24,220 bases of DNA from the NCBI GenBank assembly GCA_002371295.1, contig DFGZ01000235.1:1-24220 (forward strand), written 5' to 3'. The DNA comes from Oribacterium sp. UBA3737. Lineage in GTDB: Bacteria; Bacillota_A; Clostridia; Lachnospirales; Lachnospiraceae. Below, one piece after another: positions 6,467-14,312 of this stretch (within the stretch, counting starts at the first letter, position 1; the number at the start of each line of letters is the position of its first letter). Under the pieces are notes generated by a model. It saw only the letters and a program-made list of their open reading frames with translations. It did not search any database and was not told the origin of the DNA. The position numbers were made by a program, and so were the translations under genes.

Positions 6467-7618
6467 TTGAAAATCAGCGTGATTGCACCATATGAGAGAC
6501 CCTGGGATAATGTAGAACTTGTGAAGGAATGTGTAATTATTCCTTATTTACTGCAAAAAAATCATGGATATGATGTAACAATAGTTGGTAAAGCACCTGC
6601 AGATATATCTGCAGGTGTTTATGATGAAAAGGATAAGGATTTACTGTCAGGTTCAGCATATCCGTTTTATAGATATGTTTCGGGATTGAAATTCAGATTA
6701 TGGGAATCCGGTGAGGATAAGATGCGTATTAAATATTTGCTGGAAAAATCACAGGATATAGACATACTGTACCTGAGGGGGTTATATGATAAAAATTATT
6801 ATCTGGCACCTTTGTATAAAAAGTTAAGACCGGATGGGATAGTGATATGCGCATTGGATGCCAACAGCAGCTGGATGGATCGTATCTATTGGTATAATCC
6901 CGGTTTTATGGAATTTATGAATTCATGCGATATTCTGACTACCTCCTGTACAGCTATGGCGGAGTTTTTATCCATAAAATGGCCCTGGCATATCCATAGC
7001 ATAATTAACGGATTTTATGATCTTAGTACCAATCACAAAGAGAAAGTCAGCTTTGACCGGAGAGAAAACATTATTCTTACTGTAGGAAGGTTAGGGACAG
7101 GTCAGAAAAAGACGGAAGTACTGTTAGAGGCATTTGCAAAAATTGCCGATGAAATACCGGATTGGAAAGTGTATCTTGTAGGAAATGTAGATGATGCATT
7201 TAAACCGTATCTTGATGATTTTATGAAACAAAACAGCAGGCTCAAAGACAGAATTATCTTTACAGGCCCTGTATATGACAGAGATGATCTGGCAGATATT
7301 TATGACAGATCAAAGATATACGTTCTTTCTTCAGAGCTTGAGGGTGGTACAAATAATGCAACAGCTGAAGCATTAGGCCGGGGACTTGTTCCTGTCACAA
7401 CAAGAATAGATGCCTATGAAGATATAACAGATCATGGCAACATAGGCAGAAGTTTCGAGATTTCTGATATCAATGCACTTTCCGGAATACTCGTTGAATT
7501 ATGTAATGACGAATTGTTATATAAAGAGTCTGAAAAGGTATATTCATATGCTGAAAAAGTATATGATATGGAAAAGATAACGGATAAACTAGATGGGATC
7601 ATTAAGGGAAGAAGATAA
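6467..7618 (+). CDS. GT4-type glycosyltransferase
   Basis: A 383-residue GT-B fold enzyme of the GT4 type that would move a sugar from a nucleotide donor to an unknown acceptor. The N-terminal Rossmann domain starts with MKISVIAPYERPW. The C-terminal donor-binding domain begins near 203 (ILTVGRLGTGQKKTEVLLEA) and has DWKVYLVGN at 232-240 and FTGPV at 265-269. The donor-site acidic motif is SSELEGGTNNATAEALGRG at 288-306; E292 and E301 are separated by eight residues rather than the usual seven. The start is TTG at 6467, with GGGGAGG at 6449-6455 upstream; it has no membrane segment. The placement after fliD-fliS suggests flagellin or surface-glycan modification. A perfect 24-bp palindrome lies in its early codons. 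Confidence 0.82.
   Translation: MKISVIAPYERPWDNVELVKECVIIPYLLQKNHGYDVTIVGKAPADISAGVYDEKDKDLLSGSAYPFYRYVSGLKFRLWESGEDKMRIKYLLEKSQDIDILYLRGLYDKNYYLAPLYKKLRPDGIVICALDANSSWMDRIYWYNPGFMEFMNSCDILTTSCTAMAEFLSIKWPWHIHSIINGFYDLSTNHKEKVSFDRRENIILTVGRLGTGQKKTEVLLEAFAKIADEIPDWKVYLVGNVDDAFKPYLDDFMKQNSRLKDRIIFTGPVYDRDDLADIYDRSKIYVLSSELEGGTNNATAEALGRGLVPVTTRIDAYEDITDHGNIGRSFEISDINALSGILVELCNDELLYKESEKVYSYAEKVYDMEKITDKLDGIIKGRR
6594..6617 (+). repeat. Perfect 24-bp palindrome inside the GT4 gene
   Basis: CACCTGCAGATA is followed directly by its exact complement TATCTGCAGGTG. Flanking AAG and TTT allow three more pairs (one G-U) in RNA, giving a long hairpin about 125 nt into the coding region, followed by TTTATG. 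It encodes part of residues 43-51 with no frame break. Confidence 0.85.
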
Positions 7619-8324
7619 TAAAGTTTTTTTTGATAATGAAATATTGATAGATTTTAAAAAGCCGATTTTAAATTACAGCAGGCTGCCTTTGCATCAGAGC
7701 AATCCGGAATTGATATCTCTGTTCAGGGTTCTTAGTTTGCTCATAAGAGATGGTGATAATAAAGACAGATTTGGTGAAAGAACAATCTATAAGGATTATT
7801 ATGAGCTTATATATCTTTTGATTTCAAGATATATGATCGGAATTCCGGGGACCAGAACGACTAAAACAGTTGAACTGGGTGCCGATGATTGGGCATTGGG
7901 ATTTCACTTAAGTATACTTCTTGGGGCGTTTCATAGTGATAATGAATATTATCTTGTGACAGATAATAAAGACTCAAAATATACAGATTTTTTTGGTAAA
8001 CTAATAGAGTCAGAAAAATCAATGGATAAAGTGGTTCTGATAAAACATGATTATGATACATTACCATTGGAAGAACACAGCTTTGATCTTGTGATCTTAA
8101 ATGGAAGTACAGTTTCATCTGCTGCTGATGATATGGTGAGACTGGCTGTGAATCTTGTTAAGGACGGTGGAGCGATCATAGCATTTAATCAGTTTCAGAA
8201 TACGGTTTTTGAAGATATGTATAAGCTGAAATCATATGATCAGGTTAAAGTATTCAGTACATATAAGCTAGAAGATAACATGGCAGAAATAGTATTTACA
8301 GAGCTTGTTACTAGAAAAGCATAA
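7593..8324 (+). CDS. SAM-dependent methyltransferase-like protein
   Basis: A 243-residue protein whose central part (about 90-200) has the strand-helix pattern of a class I methyltransferase: TKTVELGADDWALGFHLSIL in place of motif I, an acidic end to the next strand (YYLVTDN), then FDLVILNGS and a strand near VKDGGAIIAFNQ, as expected for motif IV and the post-motif strand. The glycine motif is degenerate (ELGADDW rather than ExGxGxG), so SAM binding is not assured. The gene overlaps the end of the GT4 gene by 26 nt, implying co-translation. The start at 7593 has no clear Shine-Dalgarno of its own. Probable role: modification in the same glycan pathway, substrate unknown. Confidence 0.55.
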   Translation: MGSLREEDNKVFFDNEILIDFKKPILNYSRLPLHQSNPELISLFRVLSLLIRDGDNKDRFGERTIYKDYYELIYLLISRYMIGIPGTRTTKTVELGADDWALGFHLSILLGAFHSDNEYYLVTDNKDSKYTDFFGKLIESEKSMDKVVLIKHDYDTLPLEEHSFDLVILNGSTVSSAADDMVRLAVNLVKDGGAIIAFNQFQNTVFEDMYKLKSYDQVKVFSTYKLEDNMAEIVFTELVTRKA

Positions 8325-8337
8325 GCGATATGCTTTT
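8315..8337 (+). other. Hairpin spanning the stop codon of the methyltransferase-like gene
   Basis: AAAAGCATA (8315-8323) and TATGCTTTT (8329-8337) form a perfect 9-bp stem with the loop AGCGA. The TAA stop (8322-8324) lies at the stem-loop junction, and the GGAGG of the next gene begins 4 nt downstream. The short T run makes it a weak terminator or attenuator at most. Confidence 0.6.
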
Positions 8338-8351
8338 ACCGGAGGATGGGG

Positions 8352-10229
8352 ATGAATCGCACAGTTTTTGAAGGCAGATATCTTATAAATCTTGTTGGGG
8401 CAGTTATCAAACAAAAGGAGATTCCCAGAAAAACCATGAGGATGGACTGGGAGAGGCTGTTTCGTCTTGCCGATTATCATAAAATCGCAAATGTTATTTA
8501 TTTGGGTATGCTTGGAGCTTCGGAGCATGTGCCGCAAAAATGGGGAGAGAGGTTTTTTGAACGATATCAGGAGAGTCTGTTGTATTCCTCAAGCTATGAG
8601 AATTCCGAACTTGAGATACTGACTCTTCTTAATATGCATAAAATATCAGCGACGGTTCTTGAATCATCTGCCACCAGGCGGCTGTACAGGATTCCAGAAA
8701 GCGCCAGCAACAGCCCCCTGAGACTTTTACTCAGTGAGAAGGATTATAGTCTCGCAAAGGGATTTTTGGTGGATCTCGGATATCTTACGGATCATTTTTA
8801 TCCAAAGTTCGGTGAGCATATGCGGGCAGGAAACGGATTTATGGTAGAGATATACTATAAGCTTCCGTTTATCACGAAGAACTATCAGAAGTGCATGACG
8901 TCCCTCATGGAGAGAGCATATATCGACAGAACCTTCAATTCCATGCATACCTTTTCTCTTGAGTCCAGCTTTGTATTTCGTATGGCTGAAATCTGCTATA
9001 ACTATTGTGAAAATGCTCTTACAGTACGTAAATTGTTAGACGTTTTCCTGTTTTATCACCAGTTCAAGGGTAAGATGAATCAGAATTTTATATGGACCAG
9101 ATTTAAAGAATTCAAGATTGATGTGCTGGTTCAGTGTATGATTCATATTGCAGCCATGTGGTTTGGAAATAAAGCTGACGATATTCTGGATCTTGCGATA
9201 GAAGACGGAGAAGTTTATGACGGTATGGAGAGTCGTATACTCACCAGTGGAGTCATAGGTACTGAGATGGTGCCTCAGGCCAATTCTCTGAGAAATGAAA
9301 TCCAGAAGGAGCTCGACAAAGAGAAACGTGAGGAGGAGAAGGAACTCAGGAAGAAACAGAGAGATGAATACTGGAAGAGAGTTAAGCAGCAGATATTGTG
9401 GGTATTCCCAGAGTATAAGTATATGAGCTCTTTATATCCTTCGTTGGAAAAATTCCCGTTTCTTCTTCCGTTTTACTGGATTTTCAGGGGTATCCGTATG
9501 ATAAAGGCATCTCTTAAAGTTCAGTTTGATTCAGGAAAAGAAAAAACCAATGAGGGTAAGGATTCCGGAGGAAAGAAATCCGGAGAGATATCATATCTTC
9601 CCAGAGAGACAAAGACTACCAGAGCCCTGGAAAACGATGGCATGGGGGATGTTGCTGTATCTGCAGAAGATGGAATCAGAACAGGAAAGATTTATGATTC
9701 TGTTCTGGCAGAAGAACAGCAGAGGTCTCAGCTTGAAGAAGAGATTAAGGCCAGTGCCGGTGAGAATGTCACTGAAGATGATTTCAGGATTGATGAGAAT
9801 GCAGAAACAGAAATAGGTCTTTGGGAGTTCCCTAAGCTTGAGTCTGTATCTATGCCAGGTCCTAAGCAAGAGGAAAATGATGGAGAAAGTGAAGCAGGTG
9901 ATATAACAGCCCAGGAAAAGAGTTCAGCCTCATTAGACGGAGATTCACTTTCGGGTATGGATGTTTCTTTGTTCAACAATCTTATGTCAAATGACAGAAA
10001 CAGAACTTCTGATAAGGTGACTATAACTTCTCAGTATACGGATTCCGGAAATATTGAATACGGTTTTACTAAAGAGGATGATGGTAATGCTTCAGCTTCC
10101 TTAAAAACGTCAAAGAAGTCCCTGGAACCTGAGATCGTTGTTGCACAGGATGAAAATCATAATTCTATCGGTGTACAGAAGTGGCATTTTCCGACTATTG
10201 AAGAGGTAGAAGATAAGGATAATCAGTGA
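8352..10229 (+). CDS. Degenerate nucleotidyltransferase-family protein with acidic tail
   Basis: A 625-residue protein. Its first ~390 residues resemble the uncharacterised nucleotidyltransferase family (PF14907 type) often found beside surface-glycan genes. The expected layout is present: an N-terminal helical part (WERLFRLADYHKIANVIY), LLNMHKISATVLE, LAKGFLVDLGY, then MVEIYYKLPF and a helical region ending FPFLLPFYWIFRGIR. At the place of the metal-binding DxD strand it has SPLRLLLSEKD (about 121-131), and the usual LKG is LES, so catalysis looks lost. A charged helix (about 305-345) precedes the last family block. The final ~235 residues are acidic, low-complexity and probably disordered. 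The ATG at 8352 is chosen because GGAGG (8341-8345) is 6 nt away; the ATG at 8346 directly abuts it. Confidence 0.65.
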   Translation: MNRTVFEGRYLINLVGAVIKQKEIPRKTMRMDWERLFRLADYHKIANVIYLGMLGASEHVPQKWGERFFERYQESLLYSSSYENSELEILTLLNMHKISATVLESSATRRLYRIPESASNSPLRLLLSEKDYSLAKGFLVDLGYLTDHFYPKFGEHMRAGNGFMVEIYYKLPFITKNYQKCMTSLMERAYIDRTFNSMHTFSLESSFVFRMAEICYNYCENALTVRKLLDVFLFYHQFKGKMNQNFIWTRFKEFKIDVLVQCMIHIAAMWFGNKADDILDLAIEDGEVYDGMESRILTSGVIGTEMVPQANSLRNEIQKELDKEKREEEKELRKKQRDEYWKRVKQQILWVFPEYKYMSSLYPSLEKFPFLLPFYWIFRGIRMIKASLKVQFDSGKEKTNEGKDSGGKKSGEISYLPRETKTTRALENDGMGDVAVSAEDGIRTGKIYDSVLAEEQQRSQLEEEIKASAGENVTEDDFRIDENAETEIGLWEFPKLESVSMPGPKQEENDGESEAGDITAQEKSSASLDGDSLSGMDVSLFNNLMSNDRNRTSDKVTITSQYTDSGNIEYGFTKEDDGNASASLKTSKKSLEPEIVVAQDENHNSIGVQKWHFPTIEEVEDKDNQ

Positions 10230-10259
10230 GCAGGTCTCGATATACTTAAGAATATAGAA

Positions 10260-10291
10260 AAAGCCCTTCGTCTTTAAAGGCGAAGGGCTTT
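10260..10291. terminator. Bidirectional terminator between convergent operons
   Basis: AAAGCCCTTCG and CGAAGGGCTTT form an 11-bp perfect stem, extendable inward through TCT/GG pairs. A-rich left and T-rich right flanks serve both strands. It lies 30 nt after the + strand gene ending at 10229 and 17 nt beyond the csrA stop on the - strand. Confidence 0.88.
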
Positions 10292-10308
10292 AACAGTTTA
10301 TCTTGTAA

Positions 10309-10620
10309 TCATGATTCAGGAGCCGGATCATCTGCCTTGGATGCAGTATCAGCGTCCTTATTCTGTGAATCTGTTGTAGTGTTCTTTTTAATAGTGATAT
10401 GTTTAAGCGAATCCTGCAAGCCTGCAATAGCATTCGGATGAGGTGAAGTAGCACTTTTGTTTTCCTGTTCTGCGATAGAAAGCTCTTCACGAAGAATAGA
10501 AATCTGCTTAGGAGCATCTATAGCAAGTCGTACACCATCTGAAGCACTTTCCACAACTGTTATTCTGATATTGTCTCCAATTAGTATACTTTCATTTTTT
10601 TTACGTCTTAATATCAGCAT
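10309..10620 (-). CDS. csrA: Carbon storage regulator CsrA with extended C-terminal tail
   Basis: CsrA is a dimeric RNA-binding protein that blocks translation by binding GGA motifs near Shine-Dalgarno sites; in Bacillus it controls flagellin synthesis and is antagonised by FliW. The core is clear: MLILRRKKNESILIGDNIRI at 1-20 and QISILREELSIAEQEN at about 39-54, including the RNA-contacting Arg44. The protein runs to 103 residues, compared with about 60-75 for typical CsrA; residues about 55-103 are polar and low-complexity, probably disordered. The start has AGGTG upstream and follows fliW by 44 nt. That spacer can form a small hairpin (10649-10661). fliW-csrA adjacency is diagnostic. Confidence 0.95.
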   Translation of the reverse strand: MLILRRKKNESILIGDNIRITVVESASDGVRLAIDAPKQISILREELSIAEQENKSATSPHPNAIAGLQDSLKHITIKKNTTTDSQNKDADTASKADDPAPES

Positions 10621-10664
10621 CTGATCACCTACCCTATACTTAATCTTATCGGTCCAACCGACTG

Positions 10665-11141
10665 TTAAGCGTCCGGTTCCTCACTGGAGGCACCCTCCTG
10701 ATCGGTAGTGAAAGAACTTAACTTTTTTCTGAATTCATACTCAGATTGGTTAAGAATAACCTGCATACCGATACGCTTATCAGGATTTATTACAACAGGT
10801 GCTTTCATATTAACAGTGTTTTCAAGATGATTGCTTCGAAGAACACAAATAACATAATACGAAAGATCATCCTCTGATTTGACACCAAGATACGAAAGCT
10901 CTTCAGGACTCAGGACCGGATTATAATCCGGGTCAAGTGAAAACGGATTAATGATAACAAAGGCAACATCTGTGTTTTCGATGGACTGAAGCATGAGGAT
11001 AGTATTGTCCTCATTTTCATCAAGAACGAGAGGAATGAAATCCTTTAAATCATTAAACCCAAACAGTCCATCTGTAAAATGAATAAGATCAGACTCTTCG
11101 TACTCAATTGTGCCATAGTCTTTAGTATCTAATGTCAACAT
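10665..11141 (-). CDS. fliW: Flagellar assembly factor FliW
   Basis: FliW binds both flagellin and CsrA; free flagellin displaces CsrA from FliW, forming a feedback loop that ties flagellin translation to secretion. The 158-residue product has typical FliW features: DLIHFTDGLFGFNDLKDFIPL near the N-terminus, VAFVIINPFSLDPDY in the centre, YYVICVLR, and APVVINPDKRIGMQVIL toward the C-terminus. The ATG at 11141 is chosen over the TTG at 11150 because GGAGG (11155-11151) lies 9 nt from the former and directly abuts the latter. It follows flgL by 70 nt of AT-rich DNA with no clear terminator, so it is probably on the flgK-flgL transcript. Confidence 0.95.
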   Translation of the reverse strand: MLTLDTKDYGTIEYEESDLIHFTDGLFGFNDLKDFIPLVLDENEDNTILMLQSIENTDVAFVIINPFSLDPDYNPVLSPEELSYLGVKSEDDLSYYVICVLRSNHLENTVNMKAPVVINPDKRIGMQVILNQSEYEFRKKLSSFTTDQEGASSEEPDA

Positions 11142-11211
11142 GAATGACAACCTCCATTAAGTATATCTTATAATATTAATTATTTCTATAATTTTAAAAA
11201 AATTATTGGAT

Positions 11212-12393
11212 CTATCGTACAAAATCAAACAGAGAATTCTGCATGATCTTGGAACCTACCTGCATGGCTGCGTTATATGCGAACTGTCCCTGATACATCT
11301 TTACTATAGCGTCATAGGTATCGATAGCGAGGTGATCGTTATACTCCTTTATGTAATTATCCTGAGAAAGCTGTAATCTTGACTGTACATCCTCGAGAGT
11401 GGAATAAGCTACACCAATACGACGGAAGGTATTACTTACATCTATCATGGCATGATCCCAGTTACCTATGGTATATTTCAAATCATCGTTAAGCTTTGAA
11501 CATGCCGCTTCCTTTTCTGCTTCTGTCCCTGAGAAAGATTCGTAGTATTTACCTGAAGAGTAAATGACCTGTGAATTCAAGGCAAATGCGGACTTGTTCA
11601 TCGCTTTCTTGAAGGTTTCGATATTCTGGGTAAGATCTGTAGCAGGGCATTCAGCACGCAATTTATCGGATGTGAGACCTGTTACCATGTTGAGACCACC
11701 ATAGTAAGTATCAGGTAAGGTTGATACATTGGTGATATCTCCATATCCTAAGGACATACGACCCTGCTCACGCATGGCGGTGACGATCTTTTCAAGAGTC
11801 TGATTTTCGGACATAGCGCTACCGTTTGCATCAGTTCCACTGTAGGAATACTCCATGGTTTCAGCGTTGTAGGTCATAGACATCACAGTTGCAGCGTCAT
11901 CTCCTGCGAATTTATGGTGATAGGTAAGGGTCATCCCATCATCTGACATGGTAAAGGGAACAGTGGTCCCATCGTTTCCACCCATTACATAATAGTTTTC
12001 ATAGGATGTGTTGAGATCCTGAGCCATGGTCTGCTGTTTGTTAAGAAGATAGGTATGCATGGTATCAACTGTACTTTCCAGTCCCTGATAAGTGGCAGAG
12101 GCCAACTGCTCATACTTGACAGTGAGATCCTGCATCTGACCATAGAAAGTTCTGGAAGCTGTCTCCTGCTGTTCCAGTCTGTTCATAACATCCTTTATCA
12201 TGGTGTCCTTTACGACAGCATCATTATAAAGATTATCTATTTTCTTTCCTGCATAGTAATCAAGGGGACTTTCAGAAGCACTTGCATATTTTTTGCCGCT
12301 GGATACCTGATCCATGCTTTTATTATATTCCGATTTCAGATCCTGCACTGTTCGTGCATAATCCTTATAGAAGGTCGATCCTGTAACTCTCAT
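11212..12393 (-). CDS. flgL: Hook-filament junction protein FlgL (HAP3)
   Basis: FlgL joins the hook (through FlgK) to the first flagellin subunits. The 393-residue product has flagellin-like helical ends: N-terminal MRVTGSTFYKDYARTVQDL with the VSSGKKYASASESPLDY segment at about 32-48, and C-terminal IDTYDAIVKMYQGQFAYNAA with MQNSLFDFVR at the end. It has no Sec signal, in keeping with type III export. The ATG at 12393 is preferred over the ATG at 12405 because GGAG (12403-12400) is 6 nt upstream of the former. It follows flgK by 44 nt, a spacer that holds a perfect hairpin with an AGGGAA loop. The usual flgK-flgL pairing supports the call. Confidence 0.93.
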   Translation of the reverse strand: MRVTGSTFYKDYARTVQDLKSEYNKSMDQVSSGKKYASASESPLDYYAGKKIDNLYNDAVVKDTMIKDVMNRLEQQETASRTFYGQMQDLTVKYEQLASATYQGLESTVDTMHTYLLNKQQTMAQDLNTSYENYYVMGGNDGTTVPFTMSDDGMTLTYHHKFAGDDAATVMSMTYNAETMEYSYSGTDANGSAMSENQTLEKIVTAMREQGRMSLGYGDITNVSTLPDTYYGGLNMVTGLTSDKLRAECPATDLTQNIETFKKAMNKSAFALNSQVIYSSGKYYESFSGTEAEKEAACSKLNDDLKYTIGNWDHAMIDVSNTFRRIGVAYSTLEDVQSRLQLSQDNYIKEYNDHLAIDTYDAIVKMYQGQFAYNAAMQVGSKIMQNSLFDFVR

Positions 12394-12399
12394 AGCGAT

Positions 12400-12426
12400 C
12401 TCCATTCTGCCGCATTCCCTTGCGGC
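12400..12426 (-). promoter_or_regulatory. flgL leader hairpin and Shine-Dalgarno, possible CsrA sites
   Basis: On the - strand, GCCGCA (12426-12421) pairs with TGCGGC (12414-12409) around the loop AGGGAA. Twelve nt further, AATGGAG contains a second ANGGA that is the flgL Shine-Dalgarno (12403-12400). One looped GGA plus one at the ribosome site is the known arrangement of CsrA-repressed leaders; binding is inferred. Confidence 0.45.
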
Positions 12427-12437
12427 TCATTGAAAGT

Positions 12438-14312
12438 TTAAACAATTGAAAGAAGTGTCTGTAAAGTTTCATCAAATGCATTCATTATTTTTGCGGCAGC
12501 ATTGTAGGATGAAACATAGGTCATCATATTGGCTGCCTCTTCATCAAGACTGATTCCGGATATCTGATCTTTGGAGGTTGATATACTGTTAAGAACAGCC
12601 TTGTTGGTATCGAGAGCATCCTTGTTGTTTGACTGGTCATTGGCAAGCTTGGTGCTGAGTGTATTCATATAGTTTGCGAATGTTTTGTCACCAAGCAGTT
12701 CATGAGGCTGGGTGAAAGAATTAAGCATATTTAATATGGTTTCATTGGAGTCGGAACCCTTTAAGCCTACTTTGGTTGAACCATTGATCCAGTTTGCGCT
12801 TAGAGCGATATTCTCAGCTGTTATTTCACTATCCAGATATTTTTTGGTAGAAGAAGGGTACGTCTTTTCTTCTGCGGTTGCAGTCTGGGATTTTCTGTTT
12901 ACGAGCATGAGATAATTATCTGCAGCAGTGGAACCGGGTTTTAATGCATTGATTGCATTGTCTTTGGCTGTTGAGGCAGATTCTGTTGGATAATTCCAGT
13001 TATTGCCCATGTGGTTATACACATTCATCTCAAAGGCAAAATTCTGAGCAAGATTATCTAGCTGATCCATATAGTAGTCATAACCATAATATGTTCCCTG
13101 CTTAAGTCCGCTTGTGGGAGTTCCGCTGGGGTCTGATTTTGCAAGCATATCTATACTTGCCTGAACTGATCCTCCGCCAAGCCTGATAAAATTTTCTGTT
13201 TTTGCAGTAGCACTGTTTGCAGTTGTTAATGTTTCAGCTGCGATTCTTGCACCTTTATTACTTGTTGCAACAGACGTGAAGTCAAGCTGAACATCAAGAG
13301 GTCCTGTTGCTGCAGGATTTGTACTTGACCATTTAGTGTAGATGTCGCTTCTTTGTGTTGCTTCATTAAAACCTTTAAGCTTTACTGAACCGTAATTCTT
13401 ATTTTCGGCATCAAGATAAGTACCGTTTACCAGTGTCATGGTACCGTTTACTGTGGCACCGTTTGAATCTACAGTTGTATAGTTCATATTGATCCTCAGG
13501 TCCTCGGGCCAGTCGGATCTTCCCCAGATTTTACCGTTTTCATCGTAAGTATATATACGGTATCTTGTTTCTCCGTTTACTTCATAGGTTTCGGAAAATG
13601 ACTCAACAGTTATAGGAATATATGAAGATAACTGGTCGATCTTAAGGTTTCTTTCATCCTGTAACTCAAGAGCACTGTTTCCTATAAGCTGATTATGTTT
13701 GATTTTCTGGTTGAGTTCGCCGATTTCCCGAAGCAGAGTGTTGATTGTCTCAACAGCACCGTTTTCTGATGTTCCGGCACCAGCCAGCTTTTCAAATTCA
13801 TTATCTTCTGCCGTTTTTATAGTACGGGCAGCAGAATTCAAGAGTATACAGGTGGCATCCATAGTGGACTGAAGCTGTCCTTCATATACGGGATCCTGAA
13901 CCTTGGAAGTATCCTGCATAGTTGTGAGAGCCTTCTGTATATCATCAAAGGACTGTCTGATACCGTCGGTATTGGATTCATCAAAATAATTAGCTACGGC
14001 ATTAAGTGAGTACTCAATGGTTTCATTGTAAGATGTGGGAGCGTTCTGCTCACGGTACTGTACATCCAGAAACTTATCTCTGAGCTGAACTACAGCATCC
14101 ATAGAGACCCCAAAGCCTACATTAACATCGTTTTCATTCATATAGAACGAAACGGGATTTTCATAGTTTAAGCTGGAAGTCTTTAACTGCTGTCTTGTGT
14201 ATCCCTCAACATTCATGTTTGCAAGATTCTGAGAGGTTACATCAAGCTTTTTTGAGTTCGCCTGCAGCGATGTCAGGGCTGTCTGAAAACCAGCGAATGT
14301 TGCGCGAACCAT
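12438..14312 (-). CDS. flgK: Hook-filament junction protein FlgK (HAP1)
   Basis: FlgK forms the first junction zone on the hook. The 624-residue product starts with the rod/hook family motif: FAGFQTALTSLQANSKKLDV then TSQNLANMNVEGYTRQ at about 27-42. It ends with ISLDEEAANMMTYVSSYNAA and MNAFDETLQTLLSIV, the conserved C-terminal helices. Length is within the family range; the centre is a variable surface region. The start ATG at 14312 has AGGAGG about 5 nt upstream, held in an AU-only hairpin. A sigma-28-type promoter lies about 140 nt upstream, after a terminator that closes flgM-flgN. flgL, fliW and csrA follow on the same strand. Confidence 0.95.
   Translation of the reverse strand: MVRATFAGFQTALTSLQANSKKLDVTSQNLANMNVEGYTRQQLKTSSLNYENPVSFYMNENDVNVGFGVSMDAVVQLRDKFLDVQYREQNAPTSYNETIEYSLNAVANYFDESNTDGIRQSFDDIQKALTTMQDTSKVQDPVYEGQLQSTMDATCILLNSAARTIKTAEDNEFEKLAGAGTSENGAVETINTLLREIGELNQKIKHNQLIGNSALELQDERNLKIDQLSSYIPITVESFSETYEVNGETRYRIYTYDENGKIWGRSDWPEDLRINMNYTTVDSNGATVNGTMTLVNGTYLDAENKNYGSVKLKGFNEATQRSDIYTKWSSTNPAATGPLDVQLDFTSVATSNKGARIAAETLTTANSATAKTENFIRLGGGSVQASIDMLAKSDPSGTPTSGLKQGTYYGYDYYMDQLDNLAQNFAFEMNVYNHMGNNWNYPTESASTAKDNAINALKPGSTAADNYLMLVNRKSQTATAEEKTYPSSTKKYLDSEITAENIALSANWINGSTKVGLKGSDSNETILNMLNSFTQPHELLGDKTFANYMNTLSTKLANDQSNNKDALDTNKAVLNSISTSKDQISGISLDEEAANMMTYVSSYNAAAKIMNAFDETLQTLLSIV

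Noticed and set aside
10649..10661. Small hairpin with GGA in the fliW-csrA spacer as a CsrA self-regulation site
   Set aside because: The loop is only three nt and the A of GGA lies in the stem; the csrA Shine-Dalgarno has no GGA partner, so the evidence is too weak.
11142..11211. Possible independent promoter before fliW
   Set aside because: The spacer is AT-rich with several TATAAT-like strings, but none pairs with a convincing -35 at the right distance.
12055..12441. + strand open frame opposite flgL
   Set aside because: Shadow of flgL; product is a compositionally biased hydrophobic and Ser/Cys-rich string with no family features.
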